Shown: positions 40,150-50,840 of the stretch, one piece after another
How positions within the stretch are numbered: position 1 is the stretch's first letter
How the letters are laid out: each line of letters starts with the position of its first letter
Source of the DNA: Tupaia tana
Lineage: Eukaryota > Chordata > Mammalia > Scandentia > Tupaiidae
DNA: 64,000 bases
Direction: 5' to 3'
Assembly: GCA_026018925.1 (NCBI GenBank)
Contig: JAKSZU010000002.1
Span: forward strand, 90,733,475-90,797,474
Made by a program: the position numbers and the translations under genes
The notes under the pieces: model-generated
The model's input: only the letters and a program-made list of their open reading frames with translations
Database searches by the model: none
What the model was told of the DNA's origin: nothing

Positions 40150-41371
40150 AAAGAAAAAAGATTTTGAAAATGGAATTTTTATCTTATGAAGTATTCTTTC
40201 TTGCTGTTCAAGACTTTCCCTTTTGCATTCTTCAAAGAATCTCATATCCTTCTATACTATGTACAAAACCACCTCATCTTTTTAAATAGGTGCAAGGACT
40301 TTTACAGTATGCTACTTTAAAAAATGACTCCTAAAGGAATCTTTCTGTAGGCTTTCTTTGATTACATCAAGTCCAAGACCTGAACTGAGCCCACTGCCCT
40401 AAAGTCATCTTTGTGTGGAATAGACTAGCTTCCTTCCTAAATCTATAGAATGATGCTAGTATGTAACTTCTTTGGAAGAACTGAGAGAATAGTCACTAGG
40501 AATGTTTTCTGTGTTCTGAAATTCAGATGAGAAACCTCCCCCATGAGCAAAGACACAACTTTAGCTGCTCATCTTATTGGAGACAGACTAAGGGTCGTGA
40601 TGGGATGTTTGGTTTGGAAGCCCAGATCTCCAAGATTAGAAATTGGTCCTGAGAAACAAACAAAGCCGCAGCCAGGAGAAAAGTATGAAAAAGAAAAGAT
40701 CAGAGTGACAAGTCACCAGGTGGCAAATGCACCAGGCATGGGGTTAGTTTGCTGTGTATGTGGGGGAGGGGGTCTTGTCATGGATATGTTGGAGGGGAGG
40801 TCTGTTACTGCATCAGGCTCTATTGCTTTGTAGGCTGTTGTGTTCATGCACTTTTTGTCTGGTAATGGGGGGCCTTAAGTGCCCAGTAGGGGACGTTGTG
40901 TGGATTTCCAGTGTGGACCCTGAAGGTATGAGCATCCACGCACGAGTGATTTTGTTCATATCCATTGAGTGCCTCCAAGGGAAAATGAAATACGGATCAA
41001 AGAGTCAAGAGGGTATCCTTGTGCTCATGCGTTGCTATGGGAGAGGAAAAGAGTTACATTCTCTGGGTCCTCTGATGACAATTCAGGCAGTAAAAGTCAA
41101 ATAACCTTTTCCCTGTTGGTGCCAGGGGTCTGGCTGCAACTCCGGACAATGAAGAGAAATGTGTCAGATGCCCTTTCCATTGGCATCGTGGGGCTTCCTG
41201 CTCATATCTCTCTAACTACCTGCAGCAATCCCCCTCGGGTCAGAGGATTTCCTCCAGTTTCCTTCTATGCTCCCTAGTGCTTATACTAAGCCAATTCTGC
41301 GACTTTCTACCTCTGCCATGAAGACTTCTCAAATTGATAGATGGGATTTAGATGCGTTTAGACGTAAATAT
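40150..41371. other. Unassigned sequence
   Basis: No SINE for 1.2 kb. Open frames at 40543-41277 show no family signature. No gene recognised. Confidence 0.4.
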
Positions 41372-41572
41372 TGTAGGGGAGGAAAAACTCCTCTGTTATC
41401 CTCTCAGTTCTACGATGGGAAATTGAACTGACAAAAGGCGGATTAATAAGAAAAAAGTGGTTTATTCACACTGCAGCATGCATGCACATGGGAGAAAGTC
41501 AGTGATGAGTAACTCAGAGGGGTGCTTAGAATGTGGAGCTCATATAGCATCTTAAGAATGATAAGCTTGCAG

Positions 41573-41835
41573 GGACCAGAGGATGGCATAATGGTTACAT
41601 CGCTGGACTCCCATGTAGTCAACTATTGTTCGAGTCCCAGACCTGGTAGCTTAAACTTACACCAGGTGTGTGTGCCTATGTGCCCAAAATCCCAAGAGGA
41701 AAATGGAGAAGGGATTGTGGTATGACCATGCACCCGGGCGGGTGATTTCTTGCTCTCTATCACTCTGTCTCTCTGGCAAGCACAGGCGCCCTATAGCAAA
41801 TATCTCTCTCTCTCTCAAAAAAAAAAAAAAAAAAA
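41573..41835 (+). mobile_element. L-type SINE, stacked pair in LTR
   Basis: 'ggaccagaggatggcataat', box B 'tgttcgagtcccag', full body, 'gccctatagcaaatatctc' and about 20 A. Preceded by 'agaatgataagcttgcag' at 41555-41572. Confidence 0.94.
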
Positions 41836-41852
41836 GAATGATAAGATTGTGG

Positions 41853-41971
41853 GGCCAGCAGGTGGCAAGGCGGTTGAGGTGTTGGATGCTGGACTCCCAC
41901 ATGGCTGACTGTGGTTCAAATCCCAGACCCAGTGACCCAAAAAATCACAACAAATAAATAGATAAACAAAG
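41853..41971 (+). mobile_element. S-type SINE, stacked pair in LTR, shortened
   Basis: 'gggccagcaggtggcaaggc', 'ggttcaaatcccag', then only a short stretch before an AAAT tail; the TTTCTC part is missing. Preceded by 'agaatgataagattgtg' (41836) and followed by 'gaataataagctcgcag' (41972). Confidence 0.9.
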
Positions 41972-42356
41972 GAATAATAAGCTCGCAGAGAAATAACAAG
42001 GTAAAGAAAAGGGGTTTAGGCTTTTCAGAGTGGGAAGGTAAATATATGGAGGAAGGTAAGAAATGTGTTAGTGAGGTTTGTTATGTGGATTTCATTGGTG
42101 AGTTTATAAGAATCTGATATTGAAAGTTATTCTTCCTTCCCTAGTACAAAGAGAGTACCTTGCAGATTTCCCATGGGAAATTTTATATCCTGCTCTTAGA
42201 TAGAAAGGGAAAGTTCAGACAGCCCTTCTCCATCAACTATTTCTCAAGTATATAAAGCTCAAAATAATCTTTATGCCAAAGTGGCATATTTTGGTGTGGC
42301 ATATTCTGATTCTCTACAATACATCCACACCCAACAGGCAAAATGCCTACCTCTGT

Positions 42357-42637
42357 GGGACCAGCAGTTAGCGTAATGGCTATGTCGCTGGACTCCCATG
42401 TAGTCGACCGCGGTTCGAGTCCCGGACCCGACGGCTTAAACTCACGCCGGGCGCGTGTGCGTGCGTGCCCAGGATCCCGAGAGGAGAATGGAGGAGAAGG
42501 GATTGTGGCGTGGCCATCCCCCCTGGGGGGTGATTTCCTGCTTTCTATCTCTCTGTCTCTCTCTGTCTGTCTGGCGAGCGCACGCACCCTATAGCAAAAA
42601 CCTCTCCAAAAAAAAAAAAAAAAAAGAAAAAGAAAAA
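42357..42637 (+). mobile_element. Young L-type SINE with exact 17-bp target duplication
   Basis: Close to the apparent consensus, with box A 'tagcgtaatgg', box B 'ggttcgagtcc' and CpG-rich 'cacgccgggcgcgtg' intact. 'aaaatgcctacctctgt' at 42340-42356 and 42638-42654 is identical. One of the youngest copies here. Confidence 0.98.
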
Positions 42638-42702
42638 AAAATGCCTACCTCTGTTACTGTGGATGCCTCTAATATTAGCTCTTACTATTAAAATGAACAA
42701 TT

Positions 42703-42895
42703 TCAGTCAATATTTATTGAACACATTTTATATGCCAGACACTGTGTTAAGCAGGTCATAAAATCTATTTTATTTCATTCTTTCAACAACCAACAACTTT
42801 ATGAGATTCAAAGAGGTGACGTGAATCTGCCTATAATCACACAACTAGTAAATGGGTACAGACTGGAAAATCAACTCAACTCAACTCTGACTACA
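42703..42895 (-). mobile_element. MIR element
   Basis: On plus it shows 'tttattgaacacattttata', 'tgccagacactgtgttaagc', 'ctttcaacaaccaacaactt' and 'cacacaactagtaaatggg', the complement of a nearly full MIR. Confidence 0.78.
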
Positions 42896-42899
42896 AATT

Positions 42900-43812
42900 A
42901 CTTCTAGTTCTCCCCAGACTCTCCCCCTTCTAAGGCCAACCAACTTCTGATATCTATCTTAACTTGTTAGCCCCGAGAGGTGAGGAAGGTCTTTACATAC
43001 AATGGGCACTTATACCCATCCAATGATTATTCTGCTGCCTTGAAAACCTGACAGTGGTTAGGACGGTTAGGACGGGAGTCCAGACTCTGGGCCGCTCAAT
43101 AGTGCCCTGTCAGAGTGATGGCTGATGGCTTGTTTTCTTCCCCTCACTGGAGTATTTATAGAAGAACGTTTAGCAAGCTCCAAAATGTAACACTCTCCAG
43201 AGACACTTTTGGCCCTTGAAACTACATCCTGCCATGAAAAAAAAAATCACTAGAGTTTCAGATAAGGCTCAAATATTGATTCGTACGTACCTCTCAGAGT
43301 ACTCAGCCATGCTGAGTTGAATCCTGGGTTATTCCAATCCAATCCAACCACTATTTTAAATAAGCCTGGAACAGTTCAGTAAGTTCTCTCTATAATAAAA
43401 ATTTTAAAATCATTTTAGCAATTTTCTTGGGAAAAACATGTTGGTGAATTACTTCAAACTCTTCTCTGGATTCAGGAGTGAAACAGGAAATTTAGAAACC
43501 GTGTAGTTCAATACTGTTATTTTTCAGAATAGGACAGAGGTACACAGAGGGTACTAAATTCACTTGATGTCACAAAACTAGTCTTTGTCTCAGGGATAAA
43601 TAAACAAATGAAACTTAATGACCATAATAGATGCTTTCGGATCAGGCTGTCCTTTTTCCTGAATTTATGGCTTATTTTTGTATCTTTGATATCTGGCTAT
43701 GATACAAGTACAATAAAATGCTCTAAAATGCTTATTAAATTAGATAATGTGTCAAAAACATATTTCCAGATAAAATATTTGCCTTTAGCAGTTAGTAATC
43801 CAAATAATTTTT
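42900..43812. other. Unassigned sequence with a MIR hint
   Basis: 43515-43585 ('ggacagaggtacacagaggg', 'cttgatgtcacaaaactag') may be a MIR complement. Otherwise nothing is recognised. Confidence 0.4.
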
Positions 43813-43813
43813 T

Positions 43814-44059
43814 TGTTCAAGACAGATTTTTGCTACAGTGCACATGTGCTTAATAAACAGAAAGAAAGAAAGTGAAAAATCACCTCCCACCAGGGGGTTG
43901 GACGTGCTGCAATCCCTTCGCTTCCATTCTTCTCTCAGGATTTTGAGCATGCATGCGCCAGCGCCCAGCATGAATTTCAAGCGGCTGGGTCCAGGACTCA
44001 AACTGCTGTGGGCCACATGGGAATCCAGCACCTTAACTACTATGCCACCTGCTGGTCCC
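43814..44059 (-). mobile_element. L-type SINE, antisense
   Basis: 'agacagatttttgctacagt' to 'gccacctgctggtcccc'. Target 'ccaaataattttt' lies on both sides (43800 and 44064). Confidence 0.94.
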
Positions 44060-44154
44060 CAAACCAAATAATTTTTAAAAATGAAAAAAATGTATGTGAT
44101 ATGTTACCAATTTTTAATTTACTCCCAAAGATAGGGTCTTTTGCTATTTAGTTT

Positions 44155-44430
44155 TGTAGGGCCAACTTACAAAACGGAAACAGATTGTCACAACACTAGT
44201 TTTATTCAGTGACCAAGGAATGGAAAAATGGGAGGGGAGCTCACAAATTCACTTCTTACTCATCTTGAGCTGGGGAGTTTAAAATACAGTAAATGGAGGA
44301 ATGAGGAGACAGTTTAAGGAGGAATATTTAAAACTTTTCCTGGAAAAGGTGGGGACTTCTCAGAATTCCAAACCCACCTCTTTTTTCTTATTTAAATATT
44401 TTTTTCCAGTGCTTTCCCCTGGTGATTGTA
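44155..44430 (-). mobile_element. LTR-like fragment, antisense
   Basis: On minus, 'cactgaataaaactagtg' supplies a polyadenylation signal followed by a GT-rich 'gttgtgacaatctgtttcc' and an end 'ttggccctaca'. The other end and family are unclear. Confidence 0.35.
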
Positions 44431-44909
44431 AACTTCCATGGTGCTGGTGGGTGTTATTTAGTACAGAAATGACATCACGATGAGGTTTAGGGTCTCTTAG
44501 AGGTCATCATGGCAGCCAGCTTGGATCCCGTCAGTCCAGAATGGTTCCTAGAGAGAGAGCATTATCTTATCCACAGGATGGATTCTATGACCTAAAGAAA
44601 AACACCACTGTGGGAGGGGCTGGGGTATGGTATGAGGACACTGCATGGTGGGTGACAGCGCCATAAAAGGTCAATCACACCAGAGCTAAGTAGTCAAGGA
44701 AGACTTCATGCATGACTATTTGCAATAGAAAAGCAAGATCAAATTAGCCCTATTGAAAAAAGTGGGGAGTTTTTGAACTCTGGGGTGTGCTAGTAGAAAA
44801 GTGCTACTAAAAAATTAGTGGGGACATTGAGCAGGTCCTCAGTGTTTGCTAACAGATTCTTACAAAAATTAAACTCCTACCCACCAGAAACTGGGAGATA
44901 GGGAAATTA
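44431..44909. other. Unassigned sequence
   Basis: May continue the LTR-like fragment. Nothing further is recognised. Confidence 0.35.
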
Positions 44910-44922
44910 CCTTTCTTTCTTC

Positions 44923-44981
<59 letters not shown>

Positions 44982-44990
44982 TTTTTTTCC
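44910..44990. repeat. (CTTT)n microsatellite
   Basis: About 17 nearly pure CTTT units ending in a T run. No SINE tail abuts it on either side, so its seed is unclear. Confidence 0.97.
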
Positions 44991-45124
44991 TGGAGTGAGA
45001 TATAAGGACTATGCAGGTTATCTATTTCTTCATGTATGACCTTAGCACTTTTGTATTCTAAAAATTTCATCCATTGAATCTGGTTGTCAAATTTATTAAT
45101 ATAAAGTAATTTCTAAAAATTCCG

Positions 45125-45354
45125 TATTTATTTACTTTTTAAAATTTGTAATAGGATATGTATGCATGATGGAGAGAGATGAGAGAGAGAGAGAGAACAT
45201 GAGGGAGGAATGACCACTCCGTTTCTGGATTTCGGGCATGAAGGCCAAAACACACATGCTTGGTATGTTTTTCATAACTGGCAGGTCCGGCCCTTGACCT
45301 ATGCTATCAGCCTGTGGGATCCAGGTATCTCAGCCACCACACCACTGGGTGGTC
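45125..45354 (-). mobile_element. O-type SINE, antisense
   Basis: 'tttgtaataggatatgtatg', GAGA run, 'ttctggatttcgggcatgaa', 'atcagcctgtgggatccagg', ending 'accactgggtggtcc'. Strongly diverged. Confidence 0.65.
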
Positions 45355-45518
45355 CTGGGGAACTATCTTTCTTGATGACTTCATTTCAAAGGGATGGCTC
45401 CCAGGTCCTTGAGAAAAGACAATCTGGATTATAAAACTGGCAAGAAGATGACAGAAGATTATATCTCAAAGAGGCAGGGAAAGATTTTATGATTGGAAGT
45501 TTTCTAAAGTAAATGCTC

Positions 45519-45783
45519 GGGGGACCAGCAGTTAGCATAATGGCCATGTCGCTGGACTCCCACGTAGTCAACCGTGGTTCGAGTCCTGGACCTGGCGGCT
45601 TAAACTCAAGCCGGGCGTGTGTGCGTGCGTGCCCAAGATCCCGGGAGGAGAATGGAGGAGAAGGGATTGTGGCGTGGCCATCCCCCCGGGGGGTGATTTC
45701 TCGCTTTCTATCTCTCTGTCTTTCTGACGAGCACATGCACCCTATAGTGAAAACCTCTCTCAAAAAAAAAAAATAAATAAAAA
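45519..45783 (+). mobile_element. L-type SINE with exact target duplication
   Basis: 'gggggaccagcagttagcat', box B 'ggttcgagtcctgg', full body. 'aaagtaaatgctc' at 45506-45518 and 45784-45796 is identical. Confidence 0.96.
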
Positions 45784-45989
45784 AAAGTAAATGCTCTAAG
45801 AAAAGGCAGGTCAGGAGCCAATAGGCAAAAACCCACAATAAGTTTGTCCTGCTGAAGGGAACTTTAAGGCTTTCAGTACACCTTGACAAAGATGGAAGAT
45901 GAAACGCATGCATCTATTTTCGCACTCTCCTAAAACTCCAATAAAATGCTAGCACAGAATATGTTTATTAAGTCTTAAAACCACAAGAA

Positions 45990-46245
45990 CAGAGCTAGCT
46001 GGTGGCATGGTGGTGAAAGTGGCTAGAACCCATATGGCTGACTGTGCAATTCAAGTCCTGGACCTGGCATCTTCAGAAATCACGTCAATTGCTTGTGCAC
46101 TTGTGCCCAGAATCCTGAAAGGAGGGAGAAATGGAGAAGTGATTGTGGCGTGACCATACTTTCTCACTTTCCTTCTCTCTCTCTTTTTCTGTCCAACAAG
46201 CACAAGTGCCCTCTAGGAAATTTAAATAAATAAATAAATAAATAA
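45990..46245 (+). mobile_element. O-type SINE
   Basis: 'cagagctagctggtggcatg', 'caattcaagtcctgg', shortened body, 'gtgccctctaggaaattta' and (AAAT)n. Confidence 0.88.
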
Positions 46246-46249
46246 AAAT

Positions 46250-46874
46250 AACAAACCCCACAAGGACAAAGAGAATACGAATAGATTTTTGAATGTTCCC
46301 AAGAAAAGTAAAGGTTAATGTTTGAGATGATAGGTATGCTAAAATTACTGTCCTTCGATCCATACACATACTCATGTTCCGAAGAATCACATCGTACCCC
46401 ACAAACACGTACAGTTATGCCACAGATTTAAAAATGGAGAAAGAAAACAGGAGCAGAGACAGTAGTAACAAAATTATGGAAACAGAAAAGCAGATAAAAG
46501 AGCAGAAACTGACTCTTGGTAGACTAAGAAGTTTCACTCTTGAATACGCTATGTGGTAAAGCAAGAAGCAATCCTTTTATGTTACCAAACTTCCTAAAAT
46601 GTTTAGGAATGGACAACATCAGGAATCTCTACATACGGGGCTGAAGAAAGGGATGAAAACAGGGTGACTAACTGAATAGAAGAAAGGAGAAATTCAACCA
46701 AATGACTGGAAGACTAGTTTGAGGCAATCTAATGGAAAATAGAATAACAAAGACTGGGAGATGAAAGATGAGGAGAGAAAATATAAGAAAATTAAAGAAC
46801 TAAAGTTAAATATTAAGCATGAGTTCTATAACTAGTACAAAGAGTATAGGGGGAAGGAACTAAACAATCAAATA
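46250..46874. other. Unassigned A-rich sequence
   Basis: No recognised repeat or gene. Confidence 0.4.
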
Positions 46875-46943
46875 TTGGGTTGTCAGAAAGGTTGTGGTGC
46901 GTTTTTACATAGAAAAACATACCATGACTTTTCAACGACCCAA
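46875..46943. mobile_element. 69-bp mariner-like miniature element with TA flanks
   Basis: 'ttgggttgtcagaaaggttg' and 'catgacttttcaacgacccaa' are inverted ends around 'gtttttacatagaaaaac'. TA at 46873-46874 and 46944-46945 is the expected target duplication of mariner-type elements. Confidence 0.85.
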
Positions 46944-47020
46944 TAATTCAAGGTAATTTTCTAGATGATTCCAGTTTGAATCATGGAGTACCCAAAACCA
47001 TAGATCAAAAAGCTCCCATG

Positions 47021-47275
47021 GTGGGCCAGCCAGTGGCATGCTGGTTGAAGTGCTGAGTCCCACTTGGCTGGATGTGGTTCAAGTCCTGGGCCTGGCAGCT
47101 AGGGAGGTGCTCTGGGCATATGTGCATGCATGCCCAGGATCCTGAGAGGAGAAGAAGAGGAGAAGGCATTGCCCCCTGACTATACCCCATGGGATGCTAT
47201 CTCACTTTCCTTCTCTCTCTCTCTGGTGAGCATAGATCCTTCTGGCAAATTAAAATAAATAAATAAATGAAATAA
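47021..47275 (+). mobile_element. O-type SINE
   Basis: 'tgggccagccagtggcatgc', 'ggttcaagtcctgg', shortened body, 'ccttctggcaaattaaaata', (AAAT)n tail. Confidence 0.9.
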
Positions 47276-47459
47276 AATGAAATGTCTAAGAAAAGGGAGG
47301 TCAGGGGCCGATAGTCAGGTAGATGCTTATTCCCGTGCTATGGTTAAGCACTGTGAAATTTTAGAAAGGTAAGGGTGAAACAATCCCACCATCTCCCAGA
47401 AAGGATCAAAACAGGCTACCCACAAAGAATGAGGAATTGAAATAACAGGTGAAAGGGCA

Positions 47460-47665
47460 AGGAGGCCCAGCCCTGGTGGCAGGACTGGGAGGGCACCACA
47501 GCATGAAGCCGAATCCACATGGGAGGCCTGAGCTTGCATCTCAGCCCTACCCAAGCCTGGCGAGGTGGTGTGGACATATGGTCCTAGCTAACCGGGAAGC
47601 AACATGTGAGACCTTGTCCAAAATCTCTCTCCCTCCTGTGCACCCTTTCTTTGTCTTTTAAACAT
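47460..47665 (+). mobile_element. SINE with tRNA-like head and 7SL-like part
   Basis: 'aggcccagccctggtggcag', a box-B-like 'gagcttgcatctcag', then 'gcctggcgaggtggtgtgg', 'atggtcctagctaaccggga' and 'gtgagaccttgtccaaaa' in 7SL/Alu order. Same arrangement as 18015-18196. Confidence 0.6.
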
Positions 47666-47738
47666 TAAAAGAAAAAAATAAAGTAATAAAGCAGTGGCTG
47701 AACATTTTCAAAGAAAATTTTTAGAAGATTAAAGTGAC

Positions 47739-47988
47739 AGGGACCAGCAGTTGGCATAATGGCTCTGTCACTGGACTCCCATGTAGTTGACCGCGGTTCG
47801 AGTCCCAGACCCAGTGGCTTAAACTCATGCTGGGGTCGTGTGCGTGCATGCCCAAAATCCCGAAAGGAGAATGGAGGAGAAGGGATTGCAGCATGGCCAT
47901 CCTCCTGGGGGGTGATTTCTTGCTTTCTCTGTCTTTCTGGCAACCGCACGCACCCTATAGCAAAAACATCAAAAGAAAAAAAAGAAGA
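47739..47988 (+). mobile_element. L-type SINE with exact target duplication
   Basis: 'agggaccagcagttggcata', box B 'ggttcgagtcccag', full body. 'agaagattaaagtga' at 47723-47737 and 47989-48003 is identical. Confidence 0.96.
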
Positions 47989-48214
47989 AGAAGATTAAAG
48001 TGATAGAATACCTGAGAAGAGATTTAAATATTTGATGATGCTTTGGGGCTTCAATGAAGGACAAGGTCATAGACATCTGAGAGAATAAAAACACAACTGG
48101 ATAATGGCCAGACCATCCATAAAAATAGAGTTTGCACCACAAACAATTGGGGAAAGCCAACCTGTTATCTACAGTCACCACTCCAGGAAGCCAGCCGCTA
48201 ACTAGGTCAGACTT

Positions 48215-48610
48215 ATAGGAAGTGAGACCACTCTCTGCTCAGAGCGGTCCAGGAGGGCAAACATCCCCAGTAACAACTGACCAAAACAGCCAAGATTTGA
48301 TTAATAACTGACGACTTCCTTAGTTTTTGTTACTGCTTTTAACGTAGGACTAACTAACCAGAGAAAGGCAAATATATACAACCCCAACCAAATAGGATGC
48401 CCAGCATCTACTTGGCCCAGTGACAGCTTCTGATGGCAACAGCTTCTGACCAGGGCCCACCTGAAACCTCTTTGTTCCACTCTAAGCCTTTCTCACTCTC
48501 TGCCTGCCTTAGAGTTTCTGTCAAAATGCTGGTGGCCGATTTCCTTGCTATAACAAGCTCTGAATAAATAGTTTTACTTGTTCTCATTGGTTGATTTTGG
48601 TTCATTTCCA
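48215..48610 (+). mobile_element. Probable solo LTR
   Basis: 'gcctttctcactctctgcct', 'gctggtggccgatttccttg', 'caagctctgaataaatag' (polyadenylation signal) and a following GT/T-rich end 'ttctcattggttgattttgg' look like an LTR R/U5. Start and family are unclear. Confidence 0.45.
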
Positions 48611-48875
48611 CAAAGTTATGAAATAAAAAAAGCAAGTTTTAAATGCACGGAAAAGCAAAAGCAAAAGCAACGATAATTTACTATGTGACTTAGCTGTGAG
48701 TAGCAATTTCATAATCAGAATAATGTAAACATTCACATAAGCATGAAACAGTAACCTATATTCTTATTTGTATTGAGAGGGGTTTAATATATATTTAAAA
48801 TATACTCATAGTCTGTTGTACTTCAGGATATAGTCACCTTTAGAAATCTTTTTAAAAAATAATTTATATAATTTT

Positions 48876-49131
48876 TTAAAAGAGATTTTTACTGTAGGGT
48901 GCATGCACTTGCCAGAGAGACAGAGAGAGATAGAAAGCAAGAAATCACCCTCTCTCCACCCTTGGAGGAATGGCCACTCTGAAGTCCCTTCTCTTTCATT
49001 CTCCTCTTGGGATCTTGGGCATGCATGCACACGTTCCCAGATTGAGGTTTAGGCCACCAGGTCTAGGACTCGAACTGCAGTCAACTACATGGGAGCCCAG
49101 CAATGTAACCACAACACCATCTGCTGGTCCC
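48876..49131 (-). mobile_element. L-type SINE, antisense
   Basis: 'aaagagatttttactgtagg' to 'accatctgctggtccc', box-B complement 'ggactcgaactgcag'. Flanks 'aatttatataatt' and 'aatttatattatt' are the likely target. Confidence 0.94.
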
Positions 49132-49414
49132 TCGAATTTATATTATTATGAGATAATTTGTATATAATAAAGTGCATCTATTTAAACATAGAGCTTAATG
49201 AGCTTGACAAATATGTCCATATATAGAACTACCTCTGTGCTCCAGAACATTTCAGCACTCCAGAAAGTTCTCTTGTACCCACTGCAGAGAGACCCCACTG
49301 TACTCACTCAGCCCTCTGTACAACCACTGATCTATTCTAGGTCACTCTAGATCAGATTTTCCCATGAAGGAATTTCATATTCATAGAACCACACAGTCCC
49401 ATCATACTCACCAG

Positions 49415-49632
49415 AAAGAAGGTGCATGCGTTAGCCAGAGAGAAATAGAGAAACAGAGCAAGAGAGGGAGGAAGCACAACCCAATGGGGGTATGGTCGGG
49501 CTGCATTCCTCTGCTCCAATTCTCCATTCTGTCTGGATTTGGGACATGCATGTAGCATGTTTTGAAGCCACACCAACAATAGTTGACCATGTGGGGTCTG
49601 ACTCTTTCAACCACTTGGCAATGAGGCCAGCT
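49415..49632 (-). mobile_element. O-type SINE, antisense
   Basis: 'aaggtgcatgcgttagccag', a purine run, 'ctccaattctccattctgtc', 'ttgaccatgtggggtctgac', ending 'ggcaatgaggccagc'. Confidence 0.75.
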
Positions 49633-49714
49633 GCAGCACCATTTAAAACAACAACAACAAAAACCTCTCTATATTAAATTACCTTGGCCCCTTGTCAAAA
49701 ACAAATTGATTGGA

Positions 49715-49928
49715 TTGGCCCCATAGCACAGCGGTTAAGCTGTGTGCATGAGGAGTTGGTTCTCATGTGGCTGACCAGTTGTAGTCCCTTCCTGGCTTGA
49801 AAAACATGTCTTGACAGGGATGCAGAAATGGAGGAAGGAGGACTGCAACATAGTCACACTCAATTGGGGGGGGGGGGAGTCCTCTGTGTATGTCTTTTGT
49901 GCACAATCCTCCAGCAATAAAAAAAGAT
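49715..49928 (+). mobile_element. O-type SINE in the old L1
   Basis: 'ttggccccatagcacagcgg', 'ttaagctgtgtgcatg', 'cttgaaaaacatgtcttg', a short body, a run of about 14 G at 49866, 'cctccagcaataaaaaaag'. Confidence 0.78.
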
Positions 49929-50177
49929 CATGTATATGCAGGGTTTTGTTTCTCTTGCAGTATCTTCATTAAAGTAATGCTGGCCTTATAAAATGAATTG
50001 AAAGTAATTTCTCTTTTTCAATTTTCTGGAAGAGTTTGTGTAGAATTAGTATTCATCTTTCCTCAATGTTTGCTAGAATTCTTTAGTGAAACCATGTGGG
50101 ACTAGATTTTTCTCTGCAGGAGTTTTAACTACAGTTCAATGTCTTTAATAGACATATAAAGTAACTCCTAAAAATTC

Positions 50178-50405
50178 CTTGTTTATTTACTTATTTTTTA
50201 ATTTGCTATTGGGGATGTGTGCTTGAGAGAGAGAGAGTTAAACTGAGAAAGCATCTTCCAGGGAGGATGGCCACGCTTTGATCCCTTTTCCACCATTCTC
50301 CTTGTGGGATTTTAGGCATGCACACACATGCGCTGGCACAGGACTTGAATTATGATGTTGGCCATATGGAATCTAGCCTCCTCAACCACACAACCTGGCT
50401 GGCCC
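50178..50405 (-). mobile_element. L/O-type SINE in the old L1, antisense
   Basis: 'ttatttacttattttttaat', 'gctattggggatgtgtgctt', a purine run, 'gaggatggccacgctttgat', ending 'acaacctggctggccc'. Confidence 0.85.
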
Positions 50406-50840
50406 ACTATTCCTTATCTTTTTATATACCTTCTAGTACTGCTTAGCTGAATGCTACAATTATGGGAATGCTGTGTTTTCTCGTTCATTCGGTTCTAAAT
50501 ACTTTGTCATCTATCTTTGAATTTCTTTTTGACCCATGGGTTATTTAAAAATTTGTTATTTAGTTTCCAAATATTTGAAGATTTTCCCAGATCACTTTCT
50601 GTAATGAATTTCTAATTTAATCTTCTTTTGCTCAGAAAATAGACTTTGTAAGATTTAAGCCCTTCTGTATTTTTTTTGGACTTGCTTTATGTCCCCAGAC
50701 TATGTTCTACCTTGGTACACATTTTGTGTGCATTTGAAAAGAATGAAATATTATATCCTGCTCTTGTTCAGTGGAGTGTTCTATAAGTGTCAATTAAATC
50801 AATGAGGTTGATAGAGTAGTTTAAATCTTCCATATCTTTC

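Larger units (their letters stand above)
41372..42246 (-). mobile_element. Solo LTR, antisense, holding two SINEs
   Basis: On the minus strand it ends 'ttcctcccctaca' (CA) and starts 'tgagaaatagttgatgg' (TG). 'cttttgtcagttcaatttcc' and 'gtgaataaaccac' are U5- and polyadenylation-like. Flanks 'aatat' (41367) and 'agtat' (42247) may be the target duplication with one mismatch. About 460 bp without the SINEs. Family not assigned. Confidence 0.5.

Noticed and set aside
42343..42594. Recurrent open frames such as MAMSLDSHVVDRGSSPGPGG seen at many places on both strands
   Set aside because: They are translations of the SINE tRNA-like head and body (or its complement) and recur wherever a copy lies. 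No evidence for a protein family.
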